This document shows positions 43,162 through 53,899 of a stretch of 64,000 nt of DNA, one piece after another. The translations under genes and the position numbers were made by a program. Every line of letters begins with the position of its first letter. The stretch's first letter is position 1. The DNA comes from JACKFB01 sp041389525 (GTDB lineage Bacteria > Myxococcota_A > UBA9042 > PHBI01 > JACKFB01). The notes beneath the pieces are model-generated. The model saw only the letters and a program-made list of their open reading frames with translations. It made no database searches and had not been told where the DNA came from. The DNA is taken from assembly GCA_041389525.1 (NCBI GenBank), contig JAWKRR010000040.1, forward strand, positions 1-64,000, given 5' to 3'.

Positions 43162-44314
43162 GGGCGTCACCCTCGAGGCCTCGGTCATCGGCAGCTTCGC
43201 CGAGGTCGACGCGGCCGAATGGGACCGCGTGGTCGCCGACGAGCCGCCCTTTCTGGAGCACGCCTTCCTCGCCGCCCTCGAGGACACGGGCTGCGTCGGC
43301 GCGGACACGGGCTGGCTTTGCCGGGCCGTCCTCGTGCGCGCCGGCGGCGCCCTGGTCGGCCTCGCGCCGGCCTGGCTGAAGACTCACTCCATGGGCGAGT
43401 TCGTCTACGACTGGGCGTGGGCCGACGCCGCCCAGCGCGCGGGCGTCCGCTACTACCCGAAGCTGGTGGTCGCGGCGCCGTTTTCACCCGTCCCGGGCTC
43501 GCGGCTGCTGGTCGACCCGGCCCTACCCCAGGGCCTCGCGGACGCCGTGCGCACCATGCTCCTCGACGCCCTGGAGTCCGTCTCGCGCGACGCGGGGGCG
43601 GCCGGCGTCCACCTGCTCTTCTGCCGCGAGCACGAGGTGCGGCTGGCCCGCGAGCGCGGGTACGCCCACCGGATCGGCATGCAATTTCACTGGGAAAACG
43701 CTGGCTATTCGGACTTCGACGCCTTCCTCGCGCGCTTCAACTCGAAGCAGCGCAACCAGATCCGGCGCGAGCGACGGCATGTCGCCGAGGCCGGGATCAC
43801 GGTCGAGGCGCTGAGCGGCGCGGAGATCGGCGACGAGCTACTCCAGCCGGCCTTCGGCTGGTACCGCGCCACCATCGAGCGCTTCTTTTACGGCCGCCAG
43901 TACCTCTCTGAGGCGTTCTTCGCGCGCCTGTGGGCGGACCTGCGCCCGCGGCTCCAGGTCGTCGTCGCACGCCTCGAGGGCGAGCCCATCGCGGGCAGCA
44001 TCAACCTGCAGAAGGGCGGCGAGCGCTACGGGCGCTACTGGGGCGCCAGCGAGCGCTTCGCCCACGTCCACTTCGAGGTCTGCACCTACGCGGCGGTCGA
44101 GGACTGCATCCGCTCGGGGATCCGTGTGTTTCAGGCGGGCGCCGGCGGCGGCGAGCACAAGTACGGCCGCGGCTTCGCCCCCGCCCTGACCCACAGCGCG
44201 CATTTGCTGCACCATCCGGGATTTCACGAGGCGGTCGACGAGTTCTGTGTGCGCGAAGGCGGCCACGTCCGCGCCGAGGCCGAGCGGCTGCGCGAGGGAC
44301 TTTTCGTCCGATGA
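43154..44314 (+). CDS. GNAT-superfamily protein (COG3146-like)
   Basis: 386 aa from GTG 43154, overlapping the SRPBCC gene by 8 bp. It matches the COG3146 (DUF482) group of predicted N-acyltransferases: paired GNAT folds with FSPVPGSRLLVD, the central FLARFNSKQRNQIRRERRHV and the C-terminal RYGRYWGASERFAHVHFEV with FQAGAGGGEHKYGRGF. Related FemAB-type enzymes add residues to peptidoglycan or similar acceptors; the substrate of this group is unknown to me. Confidence 0.8.
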   Translation: MTEGVTLEASVIGSFAEVDAAEWDRVVADEPPFLEHAFLAALEDTGCVGADTGWLCRAVLVRAGGALVGLAPAWLKTHSMGEFVYDWAWADAAQRAGVRYYPKLVVAAPFSPVPGSRLLVDPALPQGLADAVRTMLLDALESVSRDAGAAGVHLLFCREHEVRLARERGYAHRIGMQFHWENAGYSDFDAFLARFNSKQRNQIRRERRHVAEAGITVEALSGAEIGDELLQPAFGWYRATIERFFYGRQYLSEAFFARLWADLRPRLQVVVARLEGEPIAGSINLQKGGERYGRYWGASERFAHVHFEVCTYAAVEDCIRSGIRVFQAGAGGGEHKYGRGFAPALTHSAHLLHHPGFHEAVDEFCVREGGHVRAEAERLREGLFVR

Positions 44315-44362
44315 TGTCTATGTTTTTGCACTGCAATGCCGCCTGTCAGCGAGGCGCCGCCG

Positions 44363-44917
44363 ATGCCTGAGACCCGCCCCCCCACCGAGGCGATCGTGAC
44401 CTCGCTGGTCGCCGAACCGAGACGCCCGCCCGAGATCGGGCGGCGTGAGGTCGAGGTCGAGACCGCCGGGACCCTGCGACGCGCCGGGGCCGCCGCCCTG
44501 GACGCCATGCCGCTGCTCGTCGTCGCGGGCGTCAGCGCCCTGGTCGGCCTGTTCGGCTCGCTCCCCGACGCCATGGGCCAGTACAACCTCTTCGACCGCT
44601 TCATCGACGTGGCGAACGGGAACCCGGCGCTGCTGCTCGGCCCGCTCGCGGTCTTCGCGGTGGCTGAGGTCGCCTGGCATGCGGTCTGCGTCACCATCGG
44701 CGGCAGCACCCCGGGCAAGCGAGTCCTCGGGCTGCGCGTCGTCGGCCCCGGTGGCCGGCGCCCCGGCCCCATCCGCGCCAGCATCCACGCGCTGCTCCGC
44801 GTCGTCAGCCTCGCCACCCTCGGCTTCGGCCACCTCACGGCCATCCCGGACCCCGCGCGCCGCACCCTCTCCGATCGGCTGGCCGGCGTCTTCGTCGTCG
44901 TCGACGCGAAGCCGTGA
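44363..44917 (+). CDS. RDD-family membrane protein
   Basis: 184 aa from ATG 44363, which has GAGG 8 nt upstream; ATG 44336 has none. The RDD signature is seen as R and D in LRRAGAAALDAMPLLVVAGV, with a second helix at LLLGPLAVFAVAEVAWHAV and the cytosolic GGSTPGKRVLGLRVV loop typical of the family. The C-terminal helix and SDRLAGVFVV also fit. RDD proteins are often transporters or accessory membrane proteins of unclear role. It follows the GNAT gene by 48 bp. Confidence 0.8.
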   Translation: MPETRPPTEAIVTSLVAEPRRPPEIGRREVEVETAGTLRRAGAAALDAMPLLVVAGVSALVGLFGSLPDAMGQYNLFDRFIDVANGNPALLLGPLAVFAVAEVAWHAVCVTIGGSTPGKRVLGLRVVGPGGRRPGPIRASIHALLRVVSLATLGFGHLTAIPDPARRTLSDRLAGVFVVVDAKP

Positions 44918-45032
44918 CCTGTGCGCGCGACCGGTCCGCGCGCGCCGCGGCATTCCGTGAGAAAGTTGCTGGCGAACGAAGCCCGCGTTACCAATTGAGG
45001 CGAACTTTCGCCTGAGCCGGATAACCGACGCG

Positions 45033-46505
<1,473 letters not shown>

Positions 46506-46541
46506 CGTCGGCGACGCGGCGGTCGGGAGGCCCCGCTCGGC

Positions 46542-47309
46542 TCAGATGAACTCGACGCGCAGCAGCTGCCGGCCGATGAAGACGTAGTCGCCGTTGGACA
46601 GCGGCACCTCCTTCTTCAACCGGAAGTAGCTGCCGTTGCGGCTGTCGAGGTCCTTCAGCAGGTACTCGCCGTCCCGCTCTTCGATGCGCGCGTGATAGTG
46701 GCTGATGAAGCGGTCGTAGCCGAAGTTCACGTCGCAGTCTTCGCGGCCGATGGTGACGGTGCGCTTGCGGGCGCAGTAGACGAGGCCCTCTTGGGAGCCA
46801 CGGATGAGCTGCACCACGCGGAATCGCCAGACGGGGACTGGGGTCCCGCAGAAGACCGCGCCGTCGGCGCCCACCACGACAGGGGTCGGGCGGTACATCT
46901 CGAAGCGCAGGACCTGCTCGCCGCAGAGGAAGATCTCGCCGTCGGTGATCGGCACCGGCTCGTGGATGCGGATGTAGGTGCCGTTGAGGCTGCTCTCGTC
47001 GCGCACGAAGAGGCGGCCGTCCTTGTAGTAGAACGTCGCGTGCAGCGGCGAGACCGTGGGGTCGTCGGGGAAGAGGATCGGGCCCTCGGCGCGGCCAGCG
47101 GCGTGGGAGGTCCCGTTGAGCTGGAACGTGAAGCCGTCGCCGCCGTCGCCGCGAATCAGGCGCAGGCGGGCGCGGCGAACGGTCGGGGCGCCGTCGTGGT
47201 AGACGCTCTCGGCGGCGCGGGCGGGCGCCACCGGTTGCATGGGGGAGCCACAGTTGCCGCAGAAGCGATGGTCGGGCGCCACCGGATGTCCGCAAGCGCT
47301 GCAGTTCAT
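46542..47309 (-). CDS. Zinc-ribbon protein with two FHA domains
   Basis: 255 aa. An N-terminal zinc ribbon (CSACGHPVAPDHRFCGNCG) resembles that of the neighbouring kinase. FHA 1 (about 55-140): AAGRAEGPILFP, TVSPLHATF, DESSLNGTYIR. FHA 2 (about 165-255): IGREDCDVNFG, ISHYHARIEE, DLDSRNGSYFRL. Both keep the Arg, Ser/His and Asn residues of the phosphothreonine pocket, except that the Ser of FHA 1 is in SPLH. It converges on the kinase gene with a 36-bp gap. It is probably a phospho-reader for that kinase or its substrates. Confidence 0.85.
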   Translation of the reverse strand: MNCSACGHPVAPDHRFCGNCGSPMQPVAPARAAESVYHDGAPTVRRARLRLIRGDGGDGFTFQLNGTSHAAGRAEGPILFPDDPTVSPLHATFYYKDGRLFVRDESSLNGTYIRIHEPVPITDGEIFLCGEQVLRFEMYRPTPVVVGADGAVFCGTPVPVWRFRVVQLIRGSQEGLVYCARKRTVTIGREDCDVNFGYDRFISHYHARIEERDGEYLLKDLDSRNGSYFRLKKEVPLSNGDYVFIGRQLLRVEFI

Positions 47310-47402
47310 TGAGTCGGCCGTCCCACGAATGCGGTGTGTGCTCGGGCTACGCGGAGGCGCCGCCCGGGCGTCGCGGACTATAGGAGCGGGGTCCCGAGAT
47401 CG

Positions 47403-50400
47403 TCAAGGCGAGAGGGCGCGAGCACGGAGGCGCAGGCTGGGGTTGAAGCTGGTGGTGGCTGCGGCGACGGCGGCGCGAGCGCGTGGATCGAGGCTGCGGC
47501 CGAGGGCGGAGAGGGCGGCGAGGGCGACGGATGGGGCGGAGTCGGCGACCAGATCGATGAGAGCGTCGGTGAGGGCGGCGGGCGGCGGCTCGGGCAGGGC
47601 GGCCAGGGCGGCCAGACGGACGGCGACGTCGGAGTCGCGGAGAAGGACGCGGAGTGGGTCGGCGGCGGCGGCGCTCTTGAGGCGGCCGAGGGCGGCGGCG
47701 AGGGCCAGGCGCTCCGGCGGCGAGGCGGCGGGGTGCTCGGCGGCGAGGCGGTCGTTCGCGGCGGCGATGAGCGCGGTGGCGCTTGGCTCGTTGGGGGTCG
47801 CCAGGAGCGCGAGGGCCCGGATGCCGGCGACGCGCAGCGCGGGATTGGGCCCGGTGTCGGCGAGGGCGGCGAGGGCGGCGAGGCGGGCGCTGGCGCGGAC
47901 GTCATCGCCGCCGCGGAGGGCGATGCGAGCGAGGAGGTCGGTGGCGTCAGGGCGGAGGGCCGGGCCGCGCTCGCCAGCGGCCGCGGCGGCCAAGGAGTCG
48001 GCGTGGGGGGCGAGCCAGCCCGCGATGACCGCCGCAGCGTCGGGCGGGACGGTCGTGGGGGTGAGCGGGAGGAGGCGGAGGGCGCCCCAGGTTGCGGGGT
48101 CGGCGCCGGCCGTGCGGGCGCTCTTGAGCAGGGCCGCGAGCGCCGCGCTGTCGCCCGCGGTGAAGATCGCGGCGATCCGGGCGGAGATGAGGTCTGCGCG
48201 CTGGGCCAGCGCGGCCGCCAGCGCCTCCGGTGCCACGGGGGCCGGGCGGGCCGTGGCCAGGAGACCCGCGGCGTTGGCGTTGAGCTGCCCGTGCTCGACG
48301 TCGGCCATGGCGATGTAGGCTTGGCGGGCGTCGGCGCCTTCGGGGTCCCGGGCGGGCCGAGCGAGGAGCGCCGCGCCGACCAGCGCGGGCGACCCGGTCG
48401 CGGGGTCCCAGAGAGCGGCCGCCAGCGCGGCCCGCGACTCCGGCGTGTCGATGCGACCCAGCCCCCACGCGGCGCAGCGGGCCAGCGCCTCCTCCTCGCT
48501 GCGGAGCATCCGGGTCAGCGCGGGGATGGCGGCCGGCTCGGCGAGGCGGGCGAGTGACCAGACCACGGCGACCCGCACGCCCGCGTGGGCGTTCGTGTTG
48601 AGGCCCGCCAGCGCCTCGGAGACCCCGGCGCCGCCTGTGAACCCGAGGGCGAGCGCGGCGAGGATGCGCGCGCGGGGCTGACCGCCTGTGAGAGCCGGGA
48701 TGAGCGCCTGCGCGGCCTCGGGATCGCCCGTGAGTCCGAGTGACCAAATCGCCACATCCGCGCCGTCGCTCCCGGGTCGCGCCAGCATCCGGCTCAGCGC
48801 CTCGCGCGCCGAGACCGTGCCGATCTGACCCAGGGCGATCGCCGCCTGGAAGCTGGTCATGGCGTCGGCCTCGCCTGCGAGGCGGGCGAGCACGGGCGCG
48901 GCGCCGCGGGGCTGAGTCTGGCGGATGACCTGGAGCGCCCGCGCGCGCAGCGCCACGTCCTGCCCGCCCAGCGCGGCCAGCAGCGGCTCTAGCGCGCGTT
49001 CGCCCAGGCGGCGACTGGCTTCTTCGCGTTCCGCCTCGGGCGCTGGCGACCACGCGATCTCGCTGGCGAAGCTCACGTACAGATCGACCAGCAGCTTCAA
49101 GATGATCTCGTGGCGGGCCCCCTGCCCTTGCAGCAGCGGCCGCAGCGCCAGCTCGACGTCGGCGAGGCGCCCGCTGTGGCCGGCGACCTGGACCAGCCGA
49201 CGCCCCGCGCGCAGAAGCTCGCCGGGATCGCTCGAGTCCCGGACGATGTCCACGAGGACTTGCTCCTCGCGCAAGGACTGCCCCAGCTCGCTGTACAGGC
49301 CCGCTAGCCGAAACCGGACCTCGTAGCCGCGCGGATCCAGGGCCAGGGACTGCCGCAACGCCTCGGCCGCCTCGCTCGTGCGCCCCATGCGCAGGTAGAG
49401 CTCGCCCACGCGCGAGTGGGCCTTGGGGTCCGCCGGGTTGCCCGCCACCGCCCGCCGCGCCAGCTCCAGCGCCTTCGCGTCGTCCCCCTGCGCCAGGGCC
49501 AGATCCGCGGCCCGGTGGTAGAACTCGTGCGCGCTGCGCGGGTTTCGCCGGGCCAGGCGCTCCAGCACGTCGATGGCCTCGGGCAGCCGGTTCTGCCGGG
49601 TGTAGACCTCCTCCAGACCCGCCAGCGCCTCGGCGTCGTCGGGCGCGGCGCGCACCACGCGCTCCAGGACGCCCTGCGCGTCGTCAAGCTGGCGCTGCCT
49701 CAGATAGATCTTGGCCAGGACCCGCCCCGCCTCCAGATCCGGCGATTCGGCACCGAAGCGCGCCTTCAGCCGCTCCGTCTCGCTAGCCAACCGCCCCGCG
49801 CGCTCCCACAGCTCGATGACGTGCCGCCGCGCCTCGCCGACGTCGGCCGGTCGCCGCCCGGCGCCGTCGCTGCCCCCCCGCGCGGCCGCCTCGACCTGCA
49901 GCCACAGCCTCAGCGCCTCACCGTGCTGCTCCTGCCCCTCCAGCCACAGAGCGTAGGTCTTCGCCGCCCGCACACTGTCCGCCCCCGCCGCCAGCGCTGC
50001 CTCGAACTGCGTCCGCGCCTCCTCGACCAGCCCGTGGTCGGCGTAGACCTCCGCCAGCAGCAGGTGCCCCTCGCCGGCGTCCTTGCCCATGCTCAGCAGC
50101 CGCTTCCACGTCGTCATCGCCTGCGCCCGGTCCTTCCCGGTCCAATAGAACTCGCCGAGGCTGATGACGTGGCCTTGCTCTCTCGGCTCCAGCTTCATCA
50201 GCACGCGGTACTCGCGCTCGATCCGCTTGCGCGCCGTGGCGTCGCCGTAGCGCATGGTCAGATCGATGACCGACTGGTGCACGCCGGGATCCTGCGGGTA
50301 GCGCCGCGCCATCGTGGTCAGCGAAGCGAACGCCTCCTTGGAGCGGCCACGCTGGAAGAGCCGCTCGACCAGCCGCAGCTCATAGCGCGGCTCGCCACCG

Positions 50401-51527
50401 GACGCGCGGACCAGCGCCCGCCACGCCTCCAACACCTCGTCCGCGCTGCCGATGCGCTCGAGGATCGAGATGATGCGCTCGTGCGACTCCAGGTCCGACG
50501 GCCGCGCCTCGATCACCTTGCGGAAGAGCTCCAGCGCTTGGCCGTCCTCGCCCACCTCCTCAAGCAAGCGCGCGACCACCACCCGCACCGCGGGATCCCG
50601 CCGCGACTCCGGCTGAAGCTCCGCGACCAGCGCCCGCAGCGCGTCCCTGCGGCGGTACAGGCCGACCAGGCCGTCGAGATAGCCCTCCCGCGCCCAGTGC
50701 CCCGCCGGGATCTTCGCCAAGGCACCGCGCCACGTCGCCTCCGCCCCGTCCAGGTCGCCCAACTGCTCCTGCAGCTCCGCGACCTGACGCCAGATGATCA
50801 CCTGCAGCTTCAGGTCCTGGCCGACCGCCTGCGCGCTCTGCAGCCACGCCGCCAACGCGCGCTCGGGCTGCCCCGCCTGCGTCAGCGCCGTGGCGTAGTC
50901 CATCCGCAGGTAGGCGTTCTTCGGCTCCGTCGCGATCAGCGCCGCCACATACCCGTCGGCCCGGTCCAGCTCCCTGAGCTCGAGCGCCGCCTGGATCGCC
51001 TCACGAAGCACCTCCTGCTTCTTCGACTTGCCCTGCCCCAGGCTCACCGCCCGGTCGTAGGCCGCCAGCGACCGCTCCGCTTCCCGCGAACGCAGATGCA
51101 GCCGCCCCGTCGCCAGCCAGGGCTCCGGCGCCTTCGGGTTCAGGGCCGCCGCGCGGGAGTAAGCGTCCAGCGCCTCGCCATCGAGGTCCGCCGCCAGGGC
51201 CAGATGCCCAAGCACCGCCCAGCTCGCCGCGCGCTGCGGATCCTCCGTCACCTCCGCGCGGTACGACGCGAGCAGCCCGGGCAACCCGCCGACGCTGTGA
51301 GCCACCTCGAGCAAGCGCCGCAGCGCGTAGTCCTGGTAGGGATCCTCGGCCAGCATCTTGCGGTAGGTCTGCGCGAGCCCGCGTTCCCGCGCTGACTCGG
51401 CGGCGTCGTCGGCCCGCGCGGAGGTGGCCAGGACGGACACGCAGCAGACCGCGCTCAGGACCAACGCCACGAAGCGCTTGAGTACGTGGCTGGCCTGCAC
51501 GGAATGGACTACTCTGCCGACGCCCAT
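47403..51527 (-). CDS. Giant exported TPR and HEAT-repeat protein
   Basis: About 1374 aa from ATG 51527; GTG 51500 is an alternative. A signal peptide is visible (LKRFVALVLSAVCCVSVLAT, then SARADD). Residues about 50-760 contain many TPRs (for example DGEALDAYSRAAALNPKAPE, YLRMGRTSEAAEALRQSLAL, DPADPKAHSRVGELYLRMG-type units). Residues about 880-1374 are HEAT repeats (LARLAGEADAMTSFQAAIA, NTNAHAGVRVAVVWSLARL, DSDVAVRLAALAALPEP). Two solenoids in tandem suggest a large periplasmic scaffold. Its start lies head-to-head with the divergent DUF4388 gene. Confidence 0.75.
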   Translation of the reverse strand: MGVGRVVHSVQASHVLKRFVALVLSAVCCVSVLATSARADDAAESARERGLAQTYRKMLAEDPYQDYALRRLLEVAHSVGGLPGLLASYRAEVTEDPQRAASWAVLGHLALAADLDGEALDAYSRAAALNPKAPEPWLATGRLHLRSREAERSLAAYDRAVSLGQGKSKKQEVLREAIQAALELRELDRADGYVAALIATEPKNAYLRMDYATALTQAGQPERALAAWLQSAQAVGQDLKLQVIIWRQVAELQEQLGDLDGAEATWRGALAKIPAGHWAREGYLDGLVGLYRRRDALRALVAELQPESRRDPAVRVVVARLLEEVGEDGQALELFRKVIEARPSDLESHERIISILERIGSADEVLEAWRALVRASGGEPRYELRLVERLFQRGRSKEAFASLTTMARRYPQDPGVHQSVIDLTMRYGDATARKRIEREYRVLMKLEPREQGHVISLGEFYWTGKDRAQAMTTWKRLLSMGKDAGEGHLLLAEVYADHGLVEEARTQFEAALAAGADSVRAAKTYALWLEGQEQHGEALRLWLQVEAAARGGSDGAGRRPADVGEARRHVIELWERAGRLASETERLKARFGAESPDLEAGRVLAKIYLRQRQLDDAQGVLERVVRAAPDDAEALAGLEEVYTRQNRLPEAIDVLERLARRNPRSAHEFYHRAADLALAQGDDAKALELARRAVAGNPADPKAHSRVGELYLRMGRTSEAAEALRQSLALDPRGYEVRFRLAGLYSELGQSLREEQVLVDIVRDSSDPGELLRAGRRLVQVAGHSGRLADVELALRPLLQGQGARHEIILKLLVDLYVSFASEIAWSPAPEAEREEASRRLGERALEPLLAALGGQDVALRARALQVIRQTQPRGAAPVLARLAGEADAMTSFQAAIALGQIGTVSAREALSRMLARPGSDGADVAIWSLGLTGDPEAAQALIPALTGGQPRARILAALALGFTGGAGVSEALAGLNTNAHAGVRVAVVWSLARLAEPAAIPALTRMLRSEEEALARCAAWGLGRIDTPESRAALAAALWDPATGSPALVGAALLARPARDPEGADARQAYIAMADVEHGQLNANAAGLLATARPAPVAPEALAAALAQRADLISARIAAIFTAGDSAALAALLKSARTAGADPATWGALRLLPLTPTTVPPDAAAVIAGWLAPHADSLAAAAAGERGPALRPDATDLLARIALRGGDDVRASARLAALAALADTGPNPALRVAGIRALALLATPNEPSATALIAAANDRLAAEHPAASPPERLALAAALGRLKSAAAADPLRVLLRDSDVAVRLAALAALPEPPPAALTDALIDLVADSAPSVALAALSALGRSLDPRARAAVAAATTSFNPSLRLRARALSP

Positions 51528-53277
51528 GGAGATTCCGAACACCCTCTATCCTTACGAGCTCTTGCCGTTTCTTGAGTCGCTCCATGCCGCAGCCTTCACC
51601 GGCCGGCTGGAGCTGACCACCGAACGCGGCACGACACTGCTCTATCTTACGGCCGGGCGCACCCGATACGCGACGACCACGGCGGTCTCGGGAACATTCC
51701 CCGCGTGGCTCATCACCGAGGAGCTCTTCGCTCGCGAGCGAATCCACGGCTGGCTGCGCGAGTGCACCGACGAGGAGCAGGCCCTCGAGGAGCTCCTGCT
51801 GCAACGCAGCGTAATGAACGCCGAGAGCATCGTCCATCTCAAGGGTGAGATGAGCCGCGCCGTGTTCGCACGTGCGTTCTGCGCCACCGCCGAGCTGGCG
51901 GTGATCGAGATGGACGGCGACGGCCTGGAGTTCGGCGACTTCGCCCTGGACCCGCTCGAGGCGCTCTTCGATTGCGCGGCCAACCACCCGGTCTACGGCG
52001 CGATGCTGGAGACCCTGCAAGGCTCCTGGCACCGGCCTCTGCGGCGCAGCCCGGCGTTTTACACGCTGATCTCGCTGTTTCGCCGCTACTTCGTGGGCAG
52101 CACGCTGGCCCTTCACCTGGACTCGCCCACCAGCCTCACCGAGCTGACCGACGGCGTCGACGACGCTCAGCCGGTCATCGCGCAGGTCTTCGCGCTCTAC
52201 GCCAGCGGCATGGTGAGCTTCGCCGGCGAGGAGCCACGGTCGCGCCTCTTCGCACGCGGAGACGGGCGCCCATCGGTGGACGCCCACGCCCTGCCCCGCC
52301 GCGCGCCGGCCGAGGCCGGGGTCCGCGTGGGCGCGCGACCGACGACGCAGCCCGGCATGCGCGTGTTCGCCCCAGACGCCGAACCCGCACCTGAGCCGCC
52401 GATGGACGAAGCGGAGATGCGGCGCACCCGGACCCAGTTCTTTCGGCCGCCGCCGCCCGTCGACGAGGCCTCTTCCCCCGAGGAGCGGGCGAAGCGTTTC
52501 GCCGATCTTCACGGCGGGCTGGTCGGGCAGGGTCTCATCGAGGCCGCCGCGCGAACCGACGGCCTCGACGCCTACGCGATCCTCGAGGTCGCCCCGGACG
52601 CCCCGCTGAGCGCGGTGCGCGCGGCCTACCTGCGGCACCTCCGGCGCTACAACGAGGACGCCTACGTCGGGCAGTTTCTGCCGGGGGCGGCGGGCAGCGC
52701 GCTGGCGACCCTGCGTGCCAGCGCCAACTCGGCCTACGAGACGCTCAACGACCTGCGAAAGCGCCGGGCCCACGACCAGAAGCACAAGGTGGCAGGCGCC
52801 CTGGCCGACGCCGACCTGGACGCGCTCTTCTACGCGGAGGGCGTCTTCAAGGCCGCCCAGATCCGCCTGACCGGCGAGCTCTACGCCGAGGCGATCACGC
52901 TGCTGCGCGAGGCCGTCGAGCGCGCCCCTCGCGAGCCCGAGTACCTCGCCTACCTCGCGTTCGCCCTCGACCTGGCGCGCCGCGCTGGCCTCGAGCTCAC
53001 GCGCCGTGGTTGGCAGCCCGACGAGCTGCTGGACCGCGCGCTGGCGATGGACTCGACCCTCGAGTCCGCCTGGCTCTTCCGCGCGCGACTCGCCCAGCAA
53101 GCCGGGGACTCTCGGCGCGCGTACGCCGCGTACCATCAGGTCACGACGTCGAATCCGGACAACGAAGAGGCGACCGAGGCCCTCGAGCGGTTCCGCGCCG
53201 AGGGCGTGGAGCTGGAGCTGATCTCCCGCGGGCGCCTCAGCGAGCGGATATCGCAGATGCTGGGGCTGCGTCGTTAG
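51526..53277 (+). CDS. DUF4388 / J-like / TPR protein
   Basis: 583 aa from ATG 51526. Residues 5-120 are a DUF4388 (PATAN-like) domain (LYPYELLPFLESLHAAAFTG, LYLTAGRTRYATT). Around 345-421 a J-domain-like helix bundle occurs (LDAYAILEVAPDAPLSAVRA, NSAYETLNDLRKRRAHDQ), but the HPD tripeptide that stimulates Hsp70 is absent (LRRYNED in its place). The C-terminal 150 residues form TPR-like helices. Such combinations occur in myxobacterial signalling proteins. It is probably cytoplasmic, as no signal is seen. The last 41 bp overlap the convergent gene. Confidence 0.75.
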   Translation: MEIPNTLYPYELLPFLESLHAAAFTGRLELTTERGTTLLYLTAGRTRYATTTAVSGTFPAWLITEELFARERIHGWLRECTDEEQALEELLLQRSVMNAESIVHLKGEMSRAVFARAFCATAELAVIEMDGDGLEFGDFALDPLEALFDCAANHPVYGAMLETLQGSWHRPLRRSPAFYTLISLFRRYFVGSTLALHLDSPTSLTELTDGVDDAQPVIAQVFALYASGMVSFAGEEPRSRLFARGDGRPSVDAHALPRRAPAEAGVRVGARPTTQPGMRVFAPDAEPAPEPPMDEAEMRRTRTQFFRPPPPVDEASSPEERAKRFADLHGGLVGQGLIEAAARTDGLDAYAILEVAPDAPLSAVRAAYLRHLRRYNEDAYVGQFLPGAAGSALATLRASANSAYETLNDLRKRRAHDQKHKVAGALADADLDALFYAEGVFKAAQIRLTGELYAEAITLLREAVERAPREPEYLAYLAFALDLARRAGLELTRRGWQPDELLDRALAMDSTLESAWLFRARLAQQAGDSRRAYAAYHQVTTSNPDNEEATEALERFRAEGVELELISRGRLSERISQMLGLRR

Positions 53278-53899
53278 CCGCCGCTGGCGCCGCGGCGAGG
53301 GCGCGGACACCGCCGAGCACCCGCCGCACGAACGACAGGTCCGGGCCCTTGGACCGGCGCGACCAGCGGACGGTCAGCACGGCGGTCAGCGAACCATCCG
53401 GCAGGCCGCCGAAGATGGCGTAGCTTCGCTGCCGACGGCCGAAGGGGCGGGCGTAGACCCCGACCTCGACGGCGACGAACCCGGCCGGGGCGAGGCGCTC
53501 TCGGAGCGTCTGCTCGCAGCTCGGCCCGGCGTGGCTGGGGCCAAGCTCCCGCAACTCGAAGCTCTTTCGCACGGTCGCTAGCTGCGCGCTGCCGACCAGA
53601 CGACCCCGCCGCAGCGCCAGCCGGTCGCCGCCGTCAGGCGAACGCAGGGTCACCAGCTCCGGGCTGAGCTCGATCTCCCACGACGCGGGCAGCCGCACGG
53701 AGATCCCCAGCTCGGCGAGCTCGCGGACCGGCCAGGCGTCCGTCGCCTCGAAGGCCGCAGCGTCCGCCGCGATCGGACAGCCAAACAGCGTGTCGGGAGC
53801 TGGCGGATCGGGACGCGGTGGCTCAGGCGTGGTCGCGCGCGCAGAGGTCACCTGCGCGCAGAGCGCCACCGCCAGCGCGAGCGTCCTCACCGCCGTCAC
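53237..53899 (-). CDS. Exported protein of unknown function
   Basis: 220 aa. The start is GTG 53899, overlapping the gshB stop by 4 nt (GTGA). A signal peptide is visible (VRTLALAVALCAQVTSARA). The mature part has ISVRLPASWEIELSPELVTL and RLVGSAQLATVRKSFEL, with no family I recognise. The 3' end overlaps the convergent DUF4388 gene, which may make it longer than needed. It is last in a three-gene operon with gshB. Confidence 0.6.
   Translation of the reverse strand: MTAVRTLALAVALCAQVTSARATTPEPPRPDPPAPDTLFGCPIAADAAAFEATDAWPVRELAELGISVRLPASWEIELSPELVTLRSPDGGDRLALRRGRLVGSAQLATVRKSFELRELGPSHAGPSCEQTLRERLAPAGFVAVEVGVYARPFGRRQRSYAIFGGLPDGSLTAVLTVRWSRRSKGPDLSFVRRVLGGVRALAAAPAAANDAAPASAISAR

Noticed and set aside
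53237..53277. Overlap of the convergent DUF4388 and exported-protein genes as a sense-antisense regulatory pair
   Set aside because: Only 41 bp at the 3' ends; small convergent overlaps are common in compact genomes.
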